A DNA stretch of 64,000 bases from Posidonia oceanica (taxonomy: Eukaryota > Streptophyta > Magnoliopsida > Alismatales > Posidoniaceae), in assembly GCA_037176725.1 (NCBI GenBank), contig JAZBRS010000037.1:11178001-11242000 (forward strand). Direction: 5' to 3'. Below, in pieces: positions 34,012 through 45,443 of this stretch (position 1 is the stretch's first letter; every line of letters starts with the position of its first letter). The position numbers were made by a program, and so were the translations under genes. The notes under the pieces were generated by a model. It was not told where the DNA came from, ran no database searches, and worked only from the letters and a program-made list of their open reading frames with translations.

Positions 34012-34092
34012 GTCACCAATCACACAGGCGACTAGACCGTGTTGTCGCCACTCGCAAAGGCGACTCAGTCTGTCGCCACTCGCAGCAACAAC
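34012..34092 (+). repeat. 21-nt hairpin modules in LTR D, 5' cluster
   Basis: GTCACC-N9-GGCGAC (34012), GTCGCC-N9-GGCGAC (34044) and GTCGCC-N9 with a decayed right arm (34072). A further decayed copy starts at 34100. Confidence 0.8.
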
Positions 34093-35399
34093 TGGTCTTG
34101 TCGCCTACAAATGCGACAACTCACCTGTTCAAGCTTTCTCCCGTGCAGACTGCCACCTCCCACGACCTGCTACCACGTCGTTCGCCCATTGTCGTGCACG
34201 CCATGCCTGTCAGATCCCACGCCTGCCACCCACTCACGTGCACGCCATGCCCTGCCACCATCCTCCTTGGGCAGAGCGCCGAGCAAAACCACAACCCAAC
34301 TCTCAGACTCTCGCCATGGGGGGAGAGCTCACTTCCTCACACATTTCGGCCGGCCATTTCCCTTGCTTCCAGAGCGACCCAGAGCCAAAAAACACCTTCT
34401 GAGCGATCCCCGAGCATCCCCGGACGCCGACATAAACTCCAACAAGCCTCTCGAGCCTCCGAGCATCCTTCACACCGTCATCTTCCCCAACTTTGGCGAG
34501 TCACCCGGATGCTGGCAGCGGCCTCTTCTCACCCGTCCGGTGCTGCATTCTCCTTCCTCGCACACCAGGAAGCACCTCCGGACATCCCCGAGCACATTCC
34601 AACACCGCCGAGCAACCGCCGCTTCCTCCAACGATGCTGCGACCTCCGCGCCTTCCAATTCCCGCGAGCCACGTCGAGAGTCACGTCCGTGCTCCCGCAC
34701 AGGTACGAAACTACTCCCTTCCCCTCCTAGGACTTCCCTCTAGCTCTCTTGGCCTCCTCCGAGCGCCTTAGTGGCGTCTCGCGGCCTGTCGGCCTCCCCA
34801 AGGCCGGCCAACGCGATCGTCGCTAGCGAGAAGAGGAGCGAGGTGGTTAGAGTGATCCGCTAACCCATTTTAAATTCTGAATGCATGTCTGTGTTCGTGG
34901 GAATGTCGTGAAGCTTCCCTGATCGTCATCGGTCTCTTTCACGCCGCCGTTGGTGCGGACTTTGGCGTCAAAGTCCAACCTTTGGACTGTCACCGGTCGG
35001 AGTTTGGGCCACCGTATCTCGCGCCCAGGCGGTCGTTTTGCTTAATATCTATATGCATGTGTTCGTGGATGTATGGTGTTTAATTTCCAACATTTAGTTT
35101 CCTGTCTTGCATGGCCATCGGCAGGAGATTTGGCTCCAAAGTTCGCCGTGCGAACTGCCTATGCTGCCAGCTACGACACCGCTTGTAGCGGCGACTAGCC
35201 TGGCATTCTGGGCAGTCTCCATGCCGACTTTGCGCCGGTGTTTCTCCCTGTTCGGGCATCCATTTTACTTTCCGTTTGCATGGATTTGATCTCTGTTATG
35301 CCCTCCATGTTGCCATGCATTTGGTTTCTTATTTTGATTAGATTAGCTAGCCTTTCTGAGGCCATTAAGTTGCCTGTCTGGGAACATGCACAAGGTCCA

Positions 35400-35476
35400 A
35401 TCGCCACTCTCACCGGTGACATGTGCTATCGCCATTCTAGCTGGTGACGTGCCTCATCGCCCTGAGCACCGGCGAC
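35400..35476 (+). repeat. 21-nt hairpin modules in LTR D, 3' cluster
   Basis: Three modules at 35400, 35428 and 35456 with 7-nt spacers, left arms ATCGCC and right arms GGTGAC, GGTGAC and GGCGAC. They correspond one to one with 19808-19884. One more module is at 35175-35195. Confidence 0.83.
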
Positions 35477-36131
35477 TGCTCTTGGCATCCAGACAGTAGC
35501 CTTAATCCTCTGCTTGTTGCTTTGGTTTTCATCCATTTAGCATATTTGACCCTGTTTTAATTTCCTAATTCCTTCATCATTGCATCATGGCATCTCAACC
35601 CTAATCATCCATGTTTAGCATGTTTTCCACTAAGCATAGCATGTTTTCAAATAGCATTTAGGCAAGCAAAGCATACATTAGGCATGCATAGCATTATCGC
35701 CTATGGACGTACAGTTAAAGGCAAGCATTTGCCGAAATTCCCGCATATGCGAGCGATTAGCCTTGAAAGACCGATTCCTCGGGCGTGTCAAGGGTGCCTA
35801 ACACCCTCCCCGCACGTAACAGGAGTCCTTACCCTTTCCTTGGCCCGCAATGACCATTATGCCCTTATCCTAGGCACGAGTCATTTTATTTTGCATAGCA
35901 TCGCATCCACTTGCATGTTTTCTATGCATCTCCCCGGTTTCCTCATCTCCCGACTTAATAGACTTGGTGGCGACTCCAATTTTGCTTTATCTTTTATTTC
36001 TCTTGTCGTTTTCGGTGTTTACGAGTCGAATTTCCTTCCTCGGATCCACCCACTCATAGCGACCTCTCATCGGTCAGTGCATGCGAGCTTTGGCAACGTG
36101 CATGGACATGCCGACACTCAGGATCGCTACA

Positions 36132-36560
36132 CTTATCACCTTCTTTTTCCCTTTGCGGTCGATGAGTCTGAAACTCTTCCTTCCGGTCGATAAGTCTGAA
36201 ACTTATCACTTTTTCTTTTCCTTTGCGGTCAATGAGTCTGAAACTCATGCTTCCGATCGATAAGTCCAAAACTTATCACCTTCTTTTTTCCTTTGCGGTC
36301 GATGAGTCCGAAACTCATCCTTTCGGTCGATAAGTTCGAAACTTATCACTTTTTTCCTCCCTTTGCGATCGATGGGTCCAAAACTCATCCTTTCTGGTCG
36401 ATAAGTCCGAAACTTATCACTTTTCTTTTGCTTTCCCAGTCGATAAGTCCGAAACTTATCACTCTTTTCTTCCCCTTGCGGTCGATAGGTCCGAAACCTA
36501 TCATTTATCACATTGTGCCCCTTCCGATCGATAAGTCCGAAACTTGCCAATTATCATCCT
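36132..36560 (+). repeat. GATAAGT hairpin array with compensated arms
   Basis: About a dozen 19-nt palindromic units spaced by T/C-rich sequence and GCGGTC or CGGTC: GATAAGTCTGAAACTTATC (36189), GATGAGTCCGAAACTCATC (36301), GATAAGTTCGAAACTTATC (36329) and GATAGGTCCGAAACCTATC (36484). Three different perfect 7-bp arm pairs occur, and others keep pairing through G-U. Open frames here are by-products. Confidence 0.88.
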
Positions 36561-37517
36561 CTACGCGACTTCGCTCCAGGCGGACGGAGTCCCGCTTGCT
36601 TTGCCTCCTTAGCAGGAAAAGATGTCCTTTTCATGCTTGCTTTCTTGCTCAGCAGAAAAGGATGCCCTTTTTCTTGCTTGCTTCCTCGGCAGAAGAGATG
36701 CCCCCCTCTTCTTTCGTGCATTCTCAGAAAATTTTGCCCCTTTTATTTCACGCGACTCTAGCCATTTGCTTGCTTCCTCGGACGAGGACAAGCTATCTTT
36801 CTTCTCTTTCAGGCTAGCAGCCTTAACTGCACGGTTGATACCCGTCACATTGTCTAAACTTCCTCTCGATGCTAGGAACACTTTTAGCTGACCCTTGGTA
36901 TCATCACCCTGATACCAGGGGCATTGTTTCCGCTGCCCTCTGTATCTCTATCTTTTTCGGGTTGGTAACCCCTATTACCTGGGCGACATCCGTCATAATG
37001 TCAGGCGTCCTTCTCGGGCTGATAACCCAAACTATTAGGTGATGAGCCCATCAACTCCTCAGGCCGATAACCCAAACTATCCAGTGATGAGTCTGCCAAC
37101 TCATAAACCTTTGCATTAGCATCGCATGCTAGATAGTTGCACCAGTATCACATGCTAGACAATAACACCACCATCGCATGCATACTAGCATCGCATTATT
37201 TTCCCCATCCTCAGCAGGGTTGCATCTTGCATGGTGCCAACATACATTACACCGGCACCGCTTGGAGTCATACACAGCTCAGCGTGTAGCATCAACACAG
37301 CACTGCATTATTCACAACATCCGCACACGTAGGTATCGCCCGTGTCTCCCCTAGTGGGGTTCAGCACAGCTAGCATTAGCACATACATTGCATCAGCATT
37401 TGCATCTACTTTTGCTTTCGCATTACGGCAACGAGTCACGACTTTCAGTGCATCCGCCGAATATGTGACTCACGCCAATAGCATTTGTGCTCCTGCCGGT
37501 GTCAGGAGGGGTGTCTT
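36561..37517 (+). other. pre-PPT region of element H
   Basis: Non-coding; contains the PPT-like hairpin at 36892-36921, degraded GGCTGATAACCC/CTATC units (36960-37100), GCATCGCATGCTAG words (37110-37190) and the conserved pre-PPT block from about 37430. Confidence 0.55.
36892..36921 (+). other. PPT-like hairpin, copy H
   Basis: CCCTTGGTATCA pairs with TGATACCAGGGG (11 of 12) across loop TCACCC; GCATT continues the polypurine-tract likeness. Confidence 0.68.
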
Positions 37518-37578
37518 GTCTACCCTGAGCCACGGTCTCGCTACACTTGACCTCGCTCAGGGAGGGGCATCTGTAGAC
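37518..37578 (+). promoter_or_regulatory. polypurine tract in a conserved hairpin (copy H)
   Basis: GTCTAC (37518-37523) pairs with GTAGAC (37573-37578), and CCTGAGC (37524-37530) with GCTCAGG (37555-37561). The loop is 24 nt and the bulge 11 nt, as in the other two junctions, although the loop sequence has diverged. Confidence 0.75.
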
Positions 37579-37828
37579 ACCCCATTTTGACAGACTTTTA
37601 GTTGGAGGATCTCTGGAGGCTTGCTCAGATTGTGGCATAGCGAATCCTATTCCAAACCCTACCCAGATCCAACCCAAAACCTTGACCTAGACCTTATATC
37701 ACTTAAACCTCCTTTACACTTAAACCTCACTCAAACACCACCAAAACCAACCCAAAACTTTCAAATCACCCAAAACCTAACACCACAACCCTCACAAAAC
37801 CCAAAACCCATTGGTGGTTCAAGGACAA

Positions 37829-40800
37829 TGTTGACACCCTATTTCGACAAGCTGAATTAGTGGTGACACCCTAAACCAAAAACCCTAAACCAAAAACCTA
37901 AACCCTAAACCCTAATCCAGAAAACCACATCAAAACCTAATTAAAAAACCTGGAAAAACTTAATCAAAAACTTAGCAAAACCTAATTAAAAAACCTGGAA
38001 AAACTTAATCAAAAAAAAAACCAAGAAAAACCTAATTAAAAAACTTAAGTAGCAAACCTAGAAAACAATCAAAACAAAACTTAGAAAAATCAAAACAAAA
38101 ATCCTAGAAAATACTTAACTAAAAAACCAAGCAAAACCATTCTTCAACAACAATTAAAAACCTCAAAATCCTAATCAAAAGAAAACTTAACAAACAATTA
38201 AAACAAACTCAAAAAAAAAAAACAATTAAAAGAAAAACTTAATAAAAACAATTAAAAGACTTAACTTTAAAAAAAAACTTCAAAACCCTAATTCAAAACC
38301 TAAAAAACCATTCTTTAAAAATTTAAAACCCTAATCCAAACTTAAAAAAATAATCAAAAGAAAAACCTAAGAAAAATAAGTTAAAAACAATTAAGAAACA
38401 AAATCTTAAAAATCAATCAAAACAAAACTCAAAAAACCACAAGTCTTCTTCCTTCTCCTTCTCCTTCTTTCTTCTCTAATTACCCTTTTTTCTTTCTTCT
38501 CTTTCCTCTTTATCCTCTCTCTCTTTCCTCCTTTCTTTCCTTCTTTCTTTCTTTCTTTCCTTTCTTTTCCTTCCTATTCCAACAGGCTGGCCCACAAACT
38601 CTCCTTCCTCATCTTCTTTTCTACCTTTTTTCTTCTCTTCTTCCTCTTTTCTACTCAAAATCTCCCCCCATAATTCAAACACCTCCTTCAACCTCCTCCT
38701 TACCTCCTCTCCTTAAAAACACAAACCTCCTCCACCTCCTCTCTCCGACTCACACCCTCCACCAAAAACACAGACCTCAGCCCTCCTCTTCCTCACCATC
38801 GGACCACAGCCAACCCTCTGAAGGAAAACACCCTTAGCACAGCCACTTCTCCTCCTCTTTTTTCTCCAATTCCTCCATAACCAGACGACCACCATAACCC
38901 ATACTCCATCAGATCTCTCCAACACAGCCAATCCTCTAAAGAAAAAACCTCCTCTGCACAGACCAACTCCTTCACCTCTTCTTCACCAACAGCAGCACCA
39001 CAAAGCAACCCAGACCTTCTTCTTCACCTCCAGACCACAGCTTCCTCCATCACAGACCTCCACCAAAGCCCAGACCTCCACCACACCCTCAGCACTCCCT
39101 CACCACCTCCAGAAGCCACCGGTGAGAGCCACAGAAAGAGGGAGGAGAGAGAATTATTCTCCCGAGCACCCACTCCAGCCACCTACATGTGGAGAGGAGG
39201 CAAGGGCCGGCCGCCACTTCCTAGGCCTTCTCCACACCTCCGTCGACTTCCCCGGACCACGCCTGAAGCCGCCCCGCGCCTCCAGCAACGCCTCCGCCCG
39301 CCACAAGTCCGCTGCACCATCACAGTTGGCTCCCGGGGTCATCCGGCCACTTCGACGTGCGACATAGGTAAACAACCCTTCCCCCGTCCTCGCCTCGCTC
39401 CCCTCTAGCTCCCCATGCCGTTTCTTGTGCGTTTCGAGCTCTGTGCCGCCGCCAGTAGCTCGCCAAAGTCTCCTTCTTCTCCGGCGCCAGTCGCCGGTGC
39501 AACAAGCGCAGCGCCGCGCCGCCACCGGACACCGCTCGCACCTCCGCCGGACCTCGTCGGACCGCCCGCACCTCCGCCCGAGCCACGCCGCCGCAGAGTC
39601 TCCCCCGGCGAGCTTCTGTAGCTTTTCGTTTTTTAATTCCATTAGTTTAGGTTTAAGTTATTTTTTCTTAACTTAGTTATTTTACCATTGCATTGCGTTT
39701 GTTGCTTTTAGTTTTATTTATTTACTTTTAGGTCCTGCTGTAGTTTAAAATCTCTTGATATTATTTACTTGCAGCCCAGCTATTTATTTTTATTGCATCT
39801 TAGTCCCTTTGTAGTTCAAAGCATTTTATTATCTTTTAGTTTTAGCCTAGTAATTTATTTTTATTGCATCTTAGTCCTCCTGTAGTTCAAAATACTTTAC
39901 TGTTTCTTAGTTTTTAGTCCAGTAATTTATTTATTTTACATCTAGGTCCTTCAGTTGATTAATGTCATTTAAATGCATGTTTTTATCTTATTGCATTACT
40001 CTTAACTCCTGCTATTTATTTTATTTACAAATCAGTCCTCTGTTCAGTTGTTAAAATTATTTAATCTCATATTTTGCCATATTACATTGCACTTTTATCC
40101 TGCATTATTTTATTATTACTTTCCAGTCCTCTGCATGTTAGAAAAATCATTTAATTTCATACTTTACCATATTACATTGCATTTTGGTCCCTACATTTAT
40201 TTAATTTGCATTTCAGTCCACTACATGCATTCACAGTATTTATTTAAATTGCATTTTTTCCATATTGTATTGCATTCTAGACCCTGCATTTTATTGCATT
40301 TGCATTCAGGTCCCTAGGTTTGCATATTCATTGCATTTAGACCCCTGGTTTTTCAAAATCATTGCATATAGGTCCCTAAGTTTGCATTTCGTTACATTCA
40401 GGTCCCTAGGTTTGCATAATCCTTGCATATAGGTCCCTAAGTTTGCAAATCATTGCATATAGGTCCCTAGGTTTGCATTTATTTGCATCCAGGTCCCTAT
40501 CTTTTCAAAATCATTGCATATAGGCCCCTGACTTTGCATTTAGTTGCATCCAGGTCCCTATCTTTTCAAAATCATTGCATATAGGTCCCTAAGTTTGCAT
40601 TTAGTTGCATCCAGGTCCCTAGGTTTGCATTTTAATTGCATTTAGGTCCTTTTCTCACATTTTTGCATGCATTTGCACTGTTTTGCATACATTTGCATCG
40701 TTTTGCGTGCCCACACCCTATTTTGCTTGTGTTTGCATGGTTTTGCGTGCCTGCTCCTGTTTTCCCTCGTTTCTTGCACCGTTTTGCATGCCTGCTTCGT

Positions 40801-41526
40801 TTTTCGCATCGTTTTGCGTGTTTGCCTCAGTTTCCCTTTGCATGTCACCTGCATTGCCTGCTTTTACCGCTATTTTGTTTTATCGCCTGCATCTACATTT
40901 AGGGCAGTGATGCTTACTGCCTGGAGTTCTCACAGACTAGGGTTCGCCTAGTTCGGAACACAGATAGCGTTGCTGAGCGCTTAGATTGCACGTTTAATTC
41001 CTTACACGCATTTCATCACTTAGAGCACACATTTGAGCATCCAATTAGGCATTCATGGCACTTGGGCATTCAAAGCATGCATTTCCCTGCGTATGTGAGC
41101 GTAAGCCTAGAAAGACCGATTCTCGGGCGTGTCGGGGGTGCCTAACACCTTCCCCGCACGTAATAGGAGTCCTTGCCCTTTCTCATGGCCCGCAATGACC
41201 ATATTGCCCTTATCCTAGGCACGAGTCACATCATTTGCATCCCATTGCATCTCATTTCATTTGCATTGCATCACATTGCATCTTTTGCTTGGTTTTGCGT
41301 GTTTATTCACGTATTTCCCCGGTTTTCCTTATCTCCTGACTTAATAGACACAATGGCGACTCTGATTTGTCTTATCTTCTTCTTTTCTTTCCTTTTTCCC
41401 TTTTTTAAGTGTTTTCGAGTCAAGTCTTCCTTCTCGGATACACCCGCTAATAGTGAACCTAATTCCGATCGGTGCACGCGAGCTTTGGCAACGTACATGG
41501 ACGATCTGAACACCGGGATTACTACA
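37829..41526 (+). repeat. solo LTR I (3698 bp)
   Basis: Starts TGTTGACACCC and ends GGGATTACTACA. Flanks are GACAA (37824-37828) and AACAA (41527-41531), a 4/5 match that fits a target duplication with one transition. Order inside: telomere-like CCCTAAA words (37868-37915), A-rich (37900-38440), CT-rich (38440-39120), GC-rich (39121-39620), T-rich, 30-bp repeats (40300-40660), the conserved box near 41134, and TGGCGACTC at 41354. Its first bases resemble those of LTR C at 51723 (minus). Confidence 0.85.
40300..40660 (+). repeat. about 30-bp GCATATAGGTCCCTA repeats
   Basis: About eleven units of TTGCATNYAGGTCCCTRNNTTT. Diverged forms extend upstream to about 39720, and in solo LTRs B (24590-25350) and C (47590-48440, reverse). 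Each unit has a CAG|GTC- or TAG|GTC-like junction. Confidence 0.82.
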
Positions 41527-41585
41527 AACAAGGAAGTGGGCCTGGATTTCACTATACAGGCCTAGTCCACTGGGTTACAAGCTCT

Positions 41586-41663
41586 GTCGCCACTTTCAGC
41601 GGCGACTAAACTCTGTCGCCACTCTAAGCGGCAACTTGGTTTGGCGCCACTAGGAGCGGCGAC
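41586..41663 (+). repeat. 21-nt hairpin modules in LTR G, first cluster
   Basis: GTCGCC-N9-GGCGAC (41586), GTCGCC-N9-GGCAAC (41615) and GGCGCC-N9-GGCGAC (41643); spacers are 8 and 7 nt. Loops begin ACT and end AGC, extending partial pairing inward. Confidence 0.87.
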
Positions 41664-43113
41664 TTTCTGCAACTCAGGCCACTGCTTGAATTTTCCCACG
41701 TGACCACCGCCGGTCACCGCCTCCGCCTCTTTGGCCTGCCACCCGTCCACTCCCACTTACTACCTCCACCCGCTAGCCAACGAAGCCCAGTTACTTCCCT
41801 GGCACCACGTCCTCTCCTCACCGGCCACTTGCCACTCACAAACCTCTCTCCACCACCTTCGCCGGCTGCTTGCACCTCTGCACACCGATGACTTCATTGT
41901 CCTCTCCTGCCATCCTCACTTACTTCCCTACCATCTCGCCTGCAAAGCCAGCACTTTTCCCGCTCTCTCCACCCTCACTGCACCCACGGTCCTTTTGTGC
42001 AGAGGCCACCCAAAACAAAACCGGCGATCCTTGGCCGAACCCAACACTTTTTTCTCCACCTTTCTCAACTTTCTCTTCCACCACAGACATCCATAGTGAA
42101 ATTGAGAGATCCCAGAGCATTCCCAACTCCTCCTTGTGTGATTCTGAGTGATCCCGAGCGTTTCCAAGCCATCCCAAGCCTCGTCGTTGCCACACGACCC
42201 AATTCTGGTCACCCATCCCGGCGAGCTACAGAGGTAGCATCCCTCATCCATTTGCATGTTTGAGAGTCCAGGAACCTTCTCGGACCTCCTCCCTTCGCGC
42301 TTGGATAATCCAACTGCACCCTTGTGCTCTTGGCCGACCCAACGGCCGATGACGCGTGGCAACGCCGGCGAGAGGCCGGCGAAGGCAAGAAAGAGGCACC
42401 AGCCTCTTCCCTTAGCCAGCGAGCATCCCCTCGCATCCTCCTCGACACCACGAAGCTCCCCAGCCAGCTCCTCGAGCCACCGACCGCGCATGTGGTCGAA
42501 ACTCGGCGAGCTCCGGCGGCGCAAAGTGGAGGAGGTGGGTGGAGCTCCTCGAGCCACCATTTTCCACACCGAGGGTGTGGTTGGATTCGTGGGAATGCCG
42601 TCGTGCTTCTCTGATCCTCTCTGGCATTGTAGGCATCGCCTAGAGGGCGTATTCTGACGTTGAAGTCCAATCAATGGACTGCTAGGTTAGCCGCCCGTGA
42701 GAGCGGCGACTGACCTGCAACATCGGCTACCTTCGGCCGGACTTTGGGCCGGCCTTGTTCTTTATATGGTTGTGATCGTGGTTGTTTGCTCTTTATGTTC
42801 ATGTGTTTAGATATTCATTTTGCATGGCCATGGGTTTGAGGTTTGGCCACAAAGTCTGCAATTTGGACTACCCGAGTTGCAGGTATGTCGCCTGTCTCAC
42901 CGATGACTCACCTGCAACTCTTGGCAGTCCTCCGGTCATATTTTGAGCCACTGTATCTCACGACCTAGATCTCCATTTTTCAAAGTGTTTGTTTGCTTTT
43001 ACTCCTGAATATGCCATCTTTGATTCTGTATGCTTAGTTTCATGTTTTGCATCGCTTAGATAGCTTGTTTTTGGCAATGAAAGCTGCTGCTTGGGAGTAT
43101 TGTGCATGGCTGT

Positions 43114-43190
43114 GTCGCCTGAGAGAATGGCGACTTGCTCCAGCGCCACTCACAGTGGCGACTTGGTTAGTTGCTGCTCTCAGTGGCGAC
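43114..43190 (+). repeat. 21-nt hairpin modules in LTR G, second cluster
   Basis: GTCGCC-N9-GGCGAC (43114), AGCGCC-N9-GGCGAC (43142) and GTTGCT-N9-GGCGAC (43170), exactly 28 nt apart. Single modules at 42690 and 42887 have the same 6-9-6 layout. Confidence 0.87.
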
Positions 43191-43389
43191 CAATGTTGCA
43201 GTCCAGGCAGTGGACAGAACCACTAGCTTGCCGCCTTCTCACCTTATTTGTTCGACTTGTTTTATTACTGGTTCTAATCTTAGATATGCTATATCTGGTT
43301 CCCATGTTTTAGTTTTCTATTTTGTATGGTTTTTTTTAGCCTTTTTATGGCAATGATTGTCACTGTTTGGAAGTAGGGTATGTGCCTCT

Positions 43390-43438
43390 ATCGCCTGTGT
43401 TAACGGCGACAGGCACTATCGCCGCTCAGGCCGGCGAC
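43390..43438 (+). repeat. 21-nt hairpin modules in LTR G, third cluster
   Basis: ATCGCC-N9-GGCGAC at 43390 and again at 43418, separated by 7 nt. Confidence 0.85.
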
Positions 43439-44062
43439 CCATGCAATGATCCAGGCAGTAGAAAGAGCCACCCCTGCTGTCGCCTTTTGTCTATTTTATT
43501 CGACTACTTTGGTTTTAGTTTCATTTTCCTTGCTTGTTTATCGCCTCTCTACGATGTTTTAACTTTAATCGCTTTTAAACAAGGTTTGCTAAGCTTTACA
43601 TGGTTTATAATTGCATATTGCATACCGCCTTAGGACGAACATAAATCGGTATTTATTTGCCAACATTTGCCATACAATAGCAGATCAGTCTAGAAAGACC
43701 GATTCCTCAGGCGTGTCGGGGGTGCCTAACACCTTCCCCGCGCGTAATAGGAGTCCTTACCTTTTCTCCGGACTGCATTGACTTTGTGTCATAAACATTC
43801 GGATCGGATTGGCATACTCTTAAATGCATAAGTTTTCTTTGCACGTTTCCTATACAGTTTTCCTAGTCTTTCCGTTTTAATAGATTAGGTGGCAACTCCT
43901 TATCTTTTCTTTTGTTTTCCTTTTGCGTTCGTCTCTGCTTTTCCGGTGTTTTTCGAGTGGAATGTCCCTCCTTGGATCCATCGCTATCAGTGGCCTCTCA
44001 TCGGTCGGTGCACGCGAGCTCTGGCAGCGTGCATGGACGTGCCGATTTGATGGGTTACTACA

Positions 44063-44701
44063 CTCATCTTTGTTCTTCAACATGTAGATCCATACTTTCC
44101 TTGAGAAATCATCTATAAAGTTCAACATGTAACGGGCACCTCCATGAGATGAAACACGTGACGGCCCAACAAATCTGAGTGAACATATTCCAACTTGGCT
44201 TTTGTTTTATGGATTTCTGTCTTGAAGCTTACTCTTTTCATCCCAAGTACACAATGCTCACATAAATCAAGCTTACCTGTGCACTAGACACTGAAGAGTC
44301 CCCTTTTGCTCAACATTGTCATCCCTTTCTCGCTCATATGTCCTAACCTCAAATGCCACAGTCTTGTTGTATCCTTTTCTGGATTAGGTGATGATGATAT
44401 CACTGAAGCACTGGAACTAGTGGTTGTTCTTCCTTTCAAGATATAAAGGCTTCCAACACAGTTAGCCTTCATAACCACCAAAGCTCCTTTGGAAACTGTC
44501 AATACTCCTCCTTTAACAGAGTATTTCAACCCGTTTACTTCAAGAATGCCCAAAGAGATAAGATTCTTCGCCAAATCTGGAACATGACGAACGTTGGATA
44601 ATGTTCTCACTACGCCATCATGCATCTTGACTTTAACTGTACCTCTCCCAACAGTCTTGCACGGTGTATCATTCCACATGAGCACGTCTCCACCTTCAAT
44701 T
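44063..44701 (-). pseudogene. copia J: pre-integrase domain and integrase start
   Basis: Reads from the K insertion site: GGDVLMWND, then KMHDGVVRTLSNVRHVPDLAKNLISLG, and the gag-pre-integrase signature LWHLRLGHMSEKGMTMLSKRGL (about 44345-44280). A stop or shift follows, then the integrase core start FIDDFSRKVWIYMLKNKDE at 44122-44066, where it is cut by LTR G. The family's integrase binds and inserts element DNA; only its first catalytic segment remains. Confidence 0.88.
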
Positions 44702-45387
44702 GATTCTGTAACCATGTAGCCGAACGGCTGGAGCCGAATGGTGGGTCACGGCAAAAGATGTAAGAAAACAAGCGAAAAACAGTGGGATAGAAAACAAAAT
44801 GTGGAGTTGCCACCTAGTCTATTTGTAAAATCGAAAAGACAAGGAAAATCGGAAAACAATGCAAAATAAGGAAAAAATGCAATGAATATGACACAAGGTC
44901 ATTGCAGGCCAGAGAATGGGCAAGGACTCCTGTTACACATGGGGAAGGTGTTAGGCACCCCCATGTGCCCAAGAGAGTCGATCTTTCTAGGCCATTCCGC
45001 TCAATTGTTGCTAATGTAGGCAATAATGCCATTTGATGTACACCTGAAGGCGATGGATGCCATGCCATGCAAAATATGATGTGTGCTTTAACATTTGCCT
45101 AATGTCATGATGCATATTGAAATCAAGAAGACAAAATAAAACGATGCGATCTAAATGCTCAGCAGTGCTGTCAGTGTTCTGAACTAGGCACTCACACATA
45201 GTAATTGCGTCGGAACAATCTGTTAAGGATGTCCACTGGATCATCGTGCCTCAGTTCAAGTGAACTCCAGACAGTAAGCATCATCACCCTAAGGGATGCA
45301 AGCGAGAAACCAAAACGTCGAGAAAACCATGCAATGCAAGCAGCGACATGCAGATGAAATCAAATCAGAGTTTAGTCTACTGAAAGT

Positions 45388-45443
45388 GTTAGACGCAAGG
45401 ATCCATGCATCTTACATAGGACGCATGAGATCCTGCGTCTAAC
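45388..45443 (-). repeat. paired GTAAGACGC hairpin modules, pair 1
   Basis: GTTAGACGCA-N8-TGCATCTTAC (45388-45415), directly followed by ATAGGACGCA-N8-TGCGTCTAAC (45416-45443). The outermost arms GTGTTAGACGCA and TGCGTCTAACAC also pair perfectly over 12 bp. Confidence 0.85.

Larger units (their letters stand above)
19594..36131 (+). mobile_element. non-autonomous gag-only (TR-GAG-like) Tat element E
   Basis: A 5'-truncated LTR (19594-20535), primer-binding site, leader, a degraded gag (27531-29790), then 4 kb without pol but with hairpin arrays, a polypurine tract and a full 3' LTR (33810-36131). Leader and gag are separated by a solo LTR inserted later. The two LTRs are highly similar by eye over their shared 3' part, so they are taken as one element. 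No reverse transcriptase, RNase H or integrase motif is seen between gag and the 3' LTR, so it would have needed proteins from a relative. Its 3' end sits in the hairpin array of the element at 36132. Confidence 0.75.
33810..36131 (+). repeat. 3' LTR D (2322 bp) of element E
   Basis: Starts TGTAGACACCCC and ends GGATCGCTACA. Contains hairpin modules at 34012-34092, 35175-35195 and 35400-35476, a GC-rich block (34130-34840), the conserved box near 35791, and TGGCGACTCC at 35968. The next five bases are CTTAT; its partner copy was lost with the 5' end of the element. Confidence 0.88.
36132..44062 (+). mobile_element. Tat-type element H, 3' end only
   Basis: Consists of a hairpin array, pre-PPT region, polypurine tract and 3' LTR; everything upstream is missing, replaced by element E, which ends inside the array. 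The LTR ends within the integrase gene of a minus-strand copia element, so H inserted into that copia. The predicted target duplication after the LTR is CTCAT (44063-44067). Confidence 0.75.
37572..44062 (+). repeat. 3' LTR G of element H (about 2.79 kb without its insert)
   Basis: Starts TGTAGACACCCC and ends GGGTTACTACA. It is split after 257 bp by solo LTR I and resumes at 41527. It contains hairpin modules at 41586-41663, 42690, 42887, 43114-43190 and 43390-43438, the conserved box near 43718, and TGGCAACTCC near 43889. Confidence 0.82.

Noticed and set aside
33915..34743. Overlapping 234-271 residue frames in LTR D
   Set aside because: Low-stop composition in the GC-rich part of an LTR; the matching part of LTR G does not encode the same protein.
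37824..41531. LTR I as the 3' LTR of a full element
   Set aside because: No polypurine tract precedes it and near-identical 5-bp flanks (GACAA/AACAA) fit a solo LTR.
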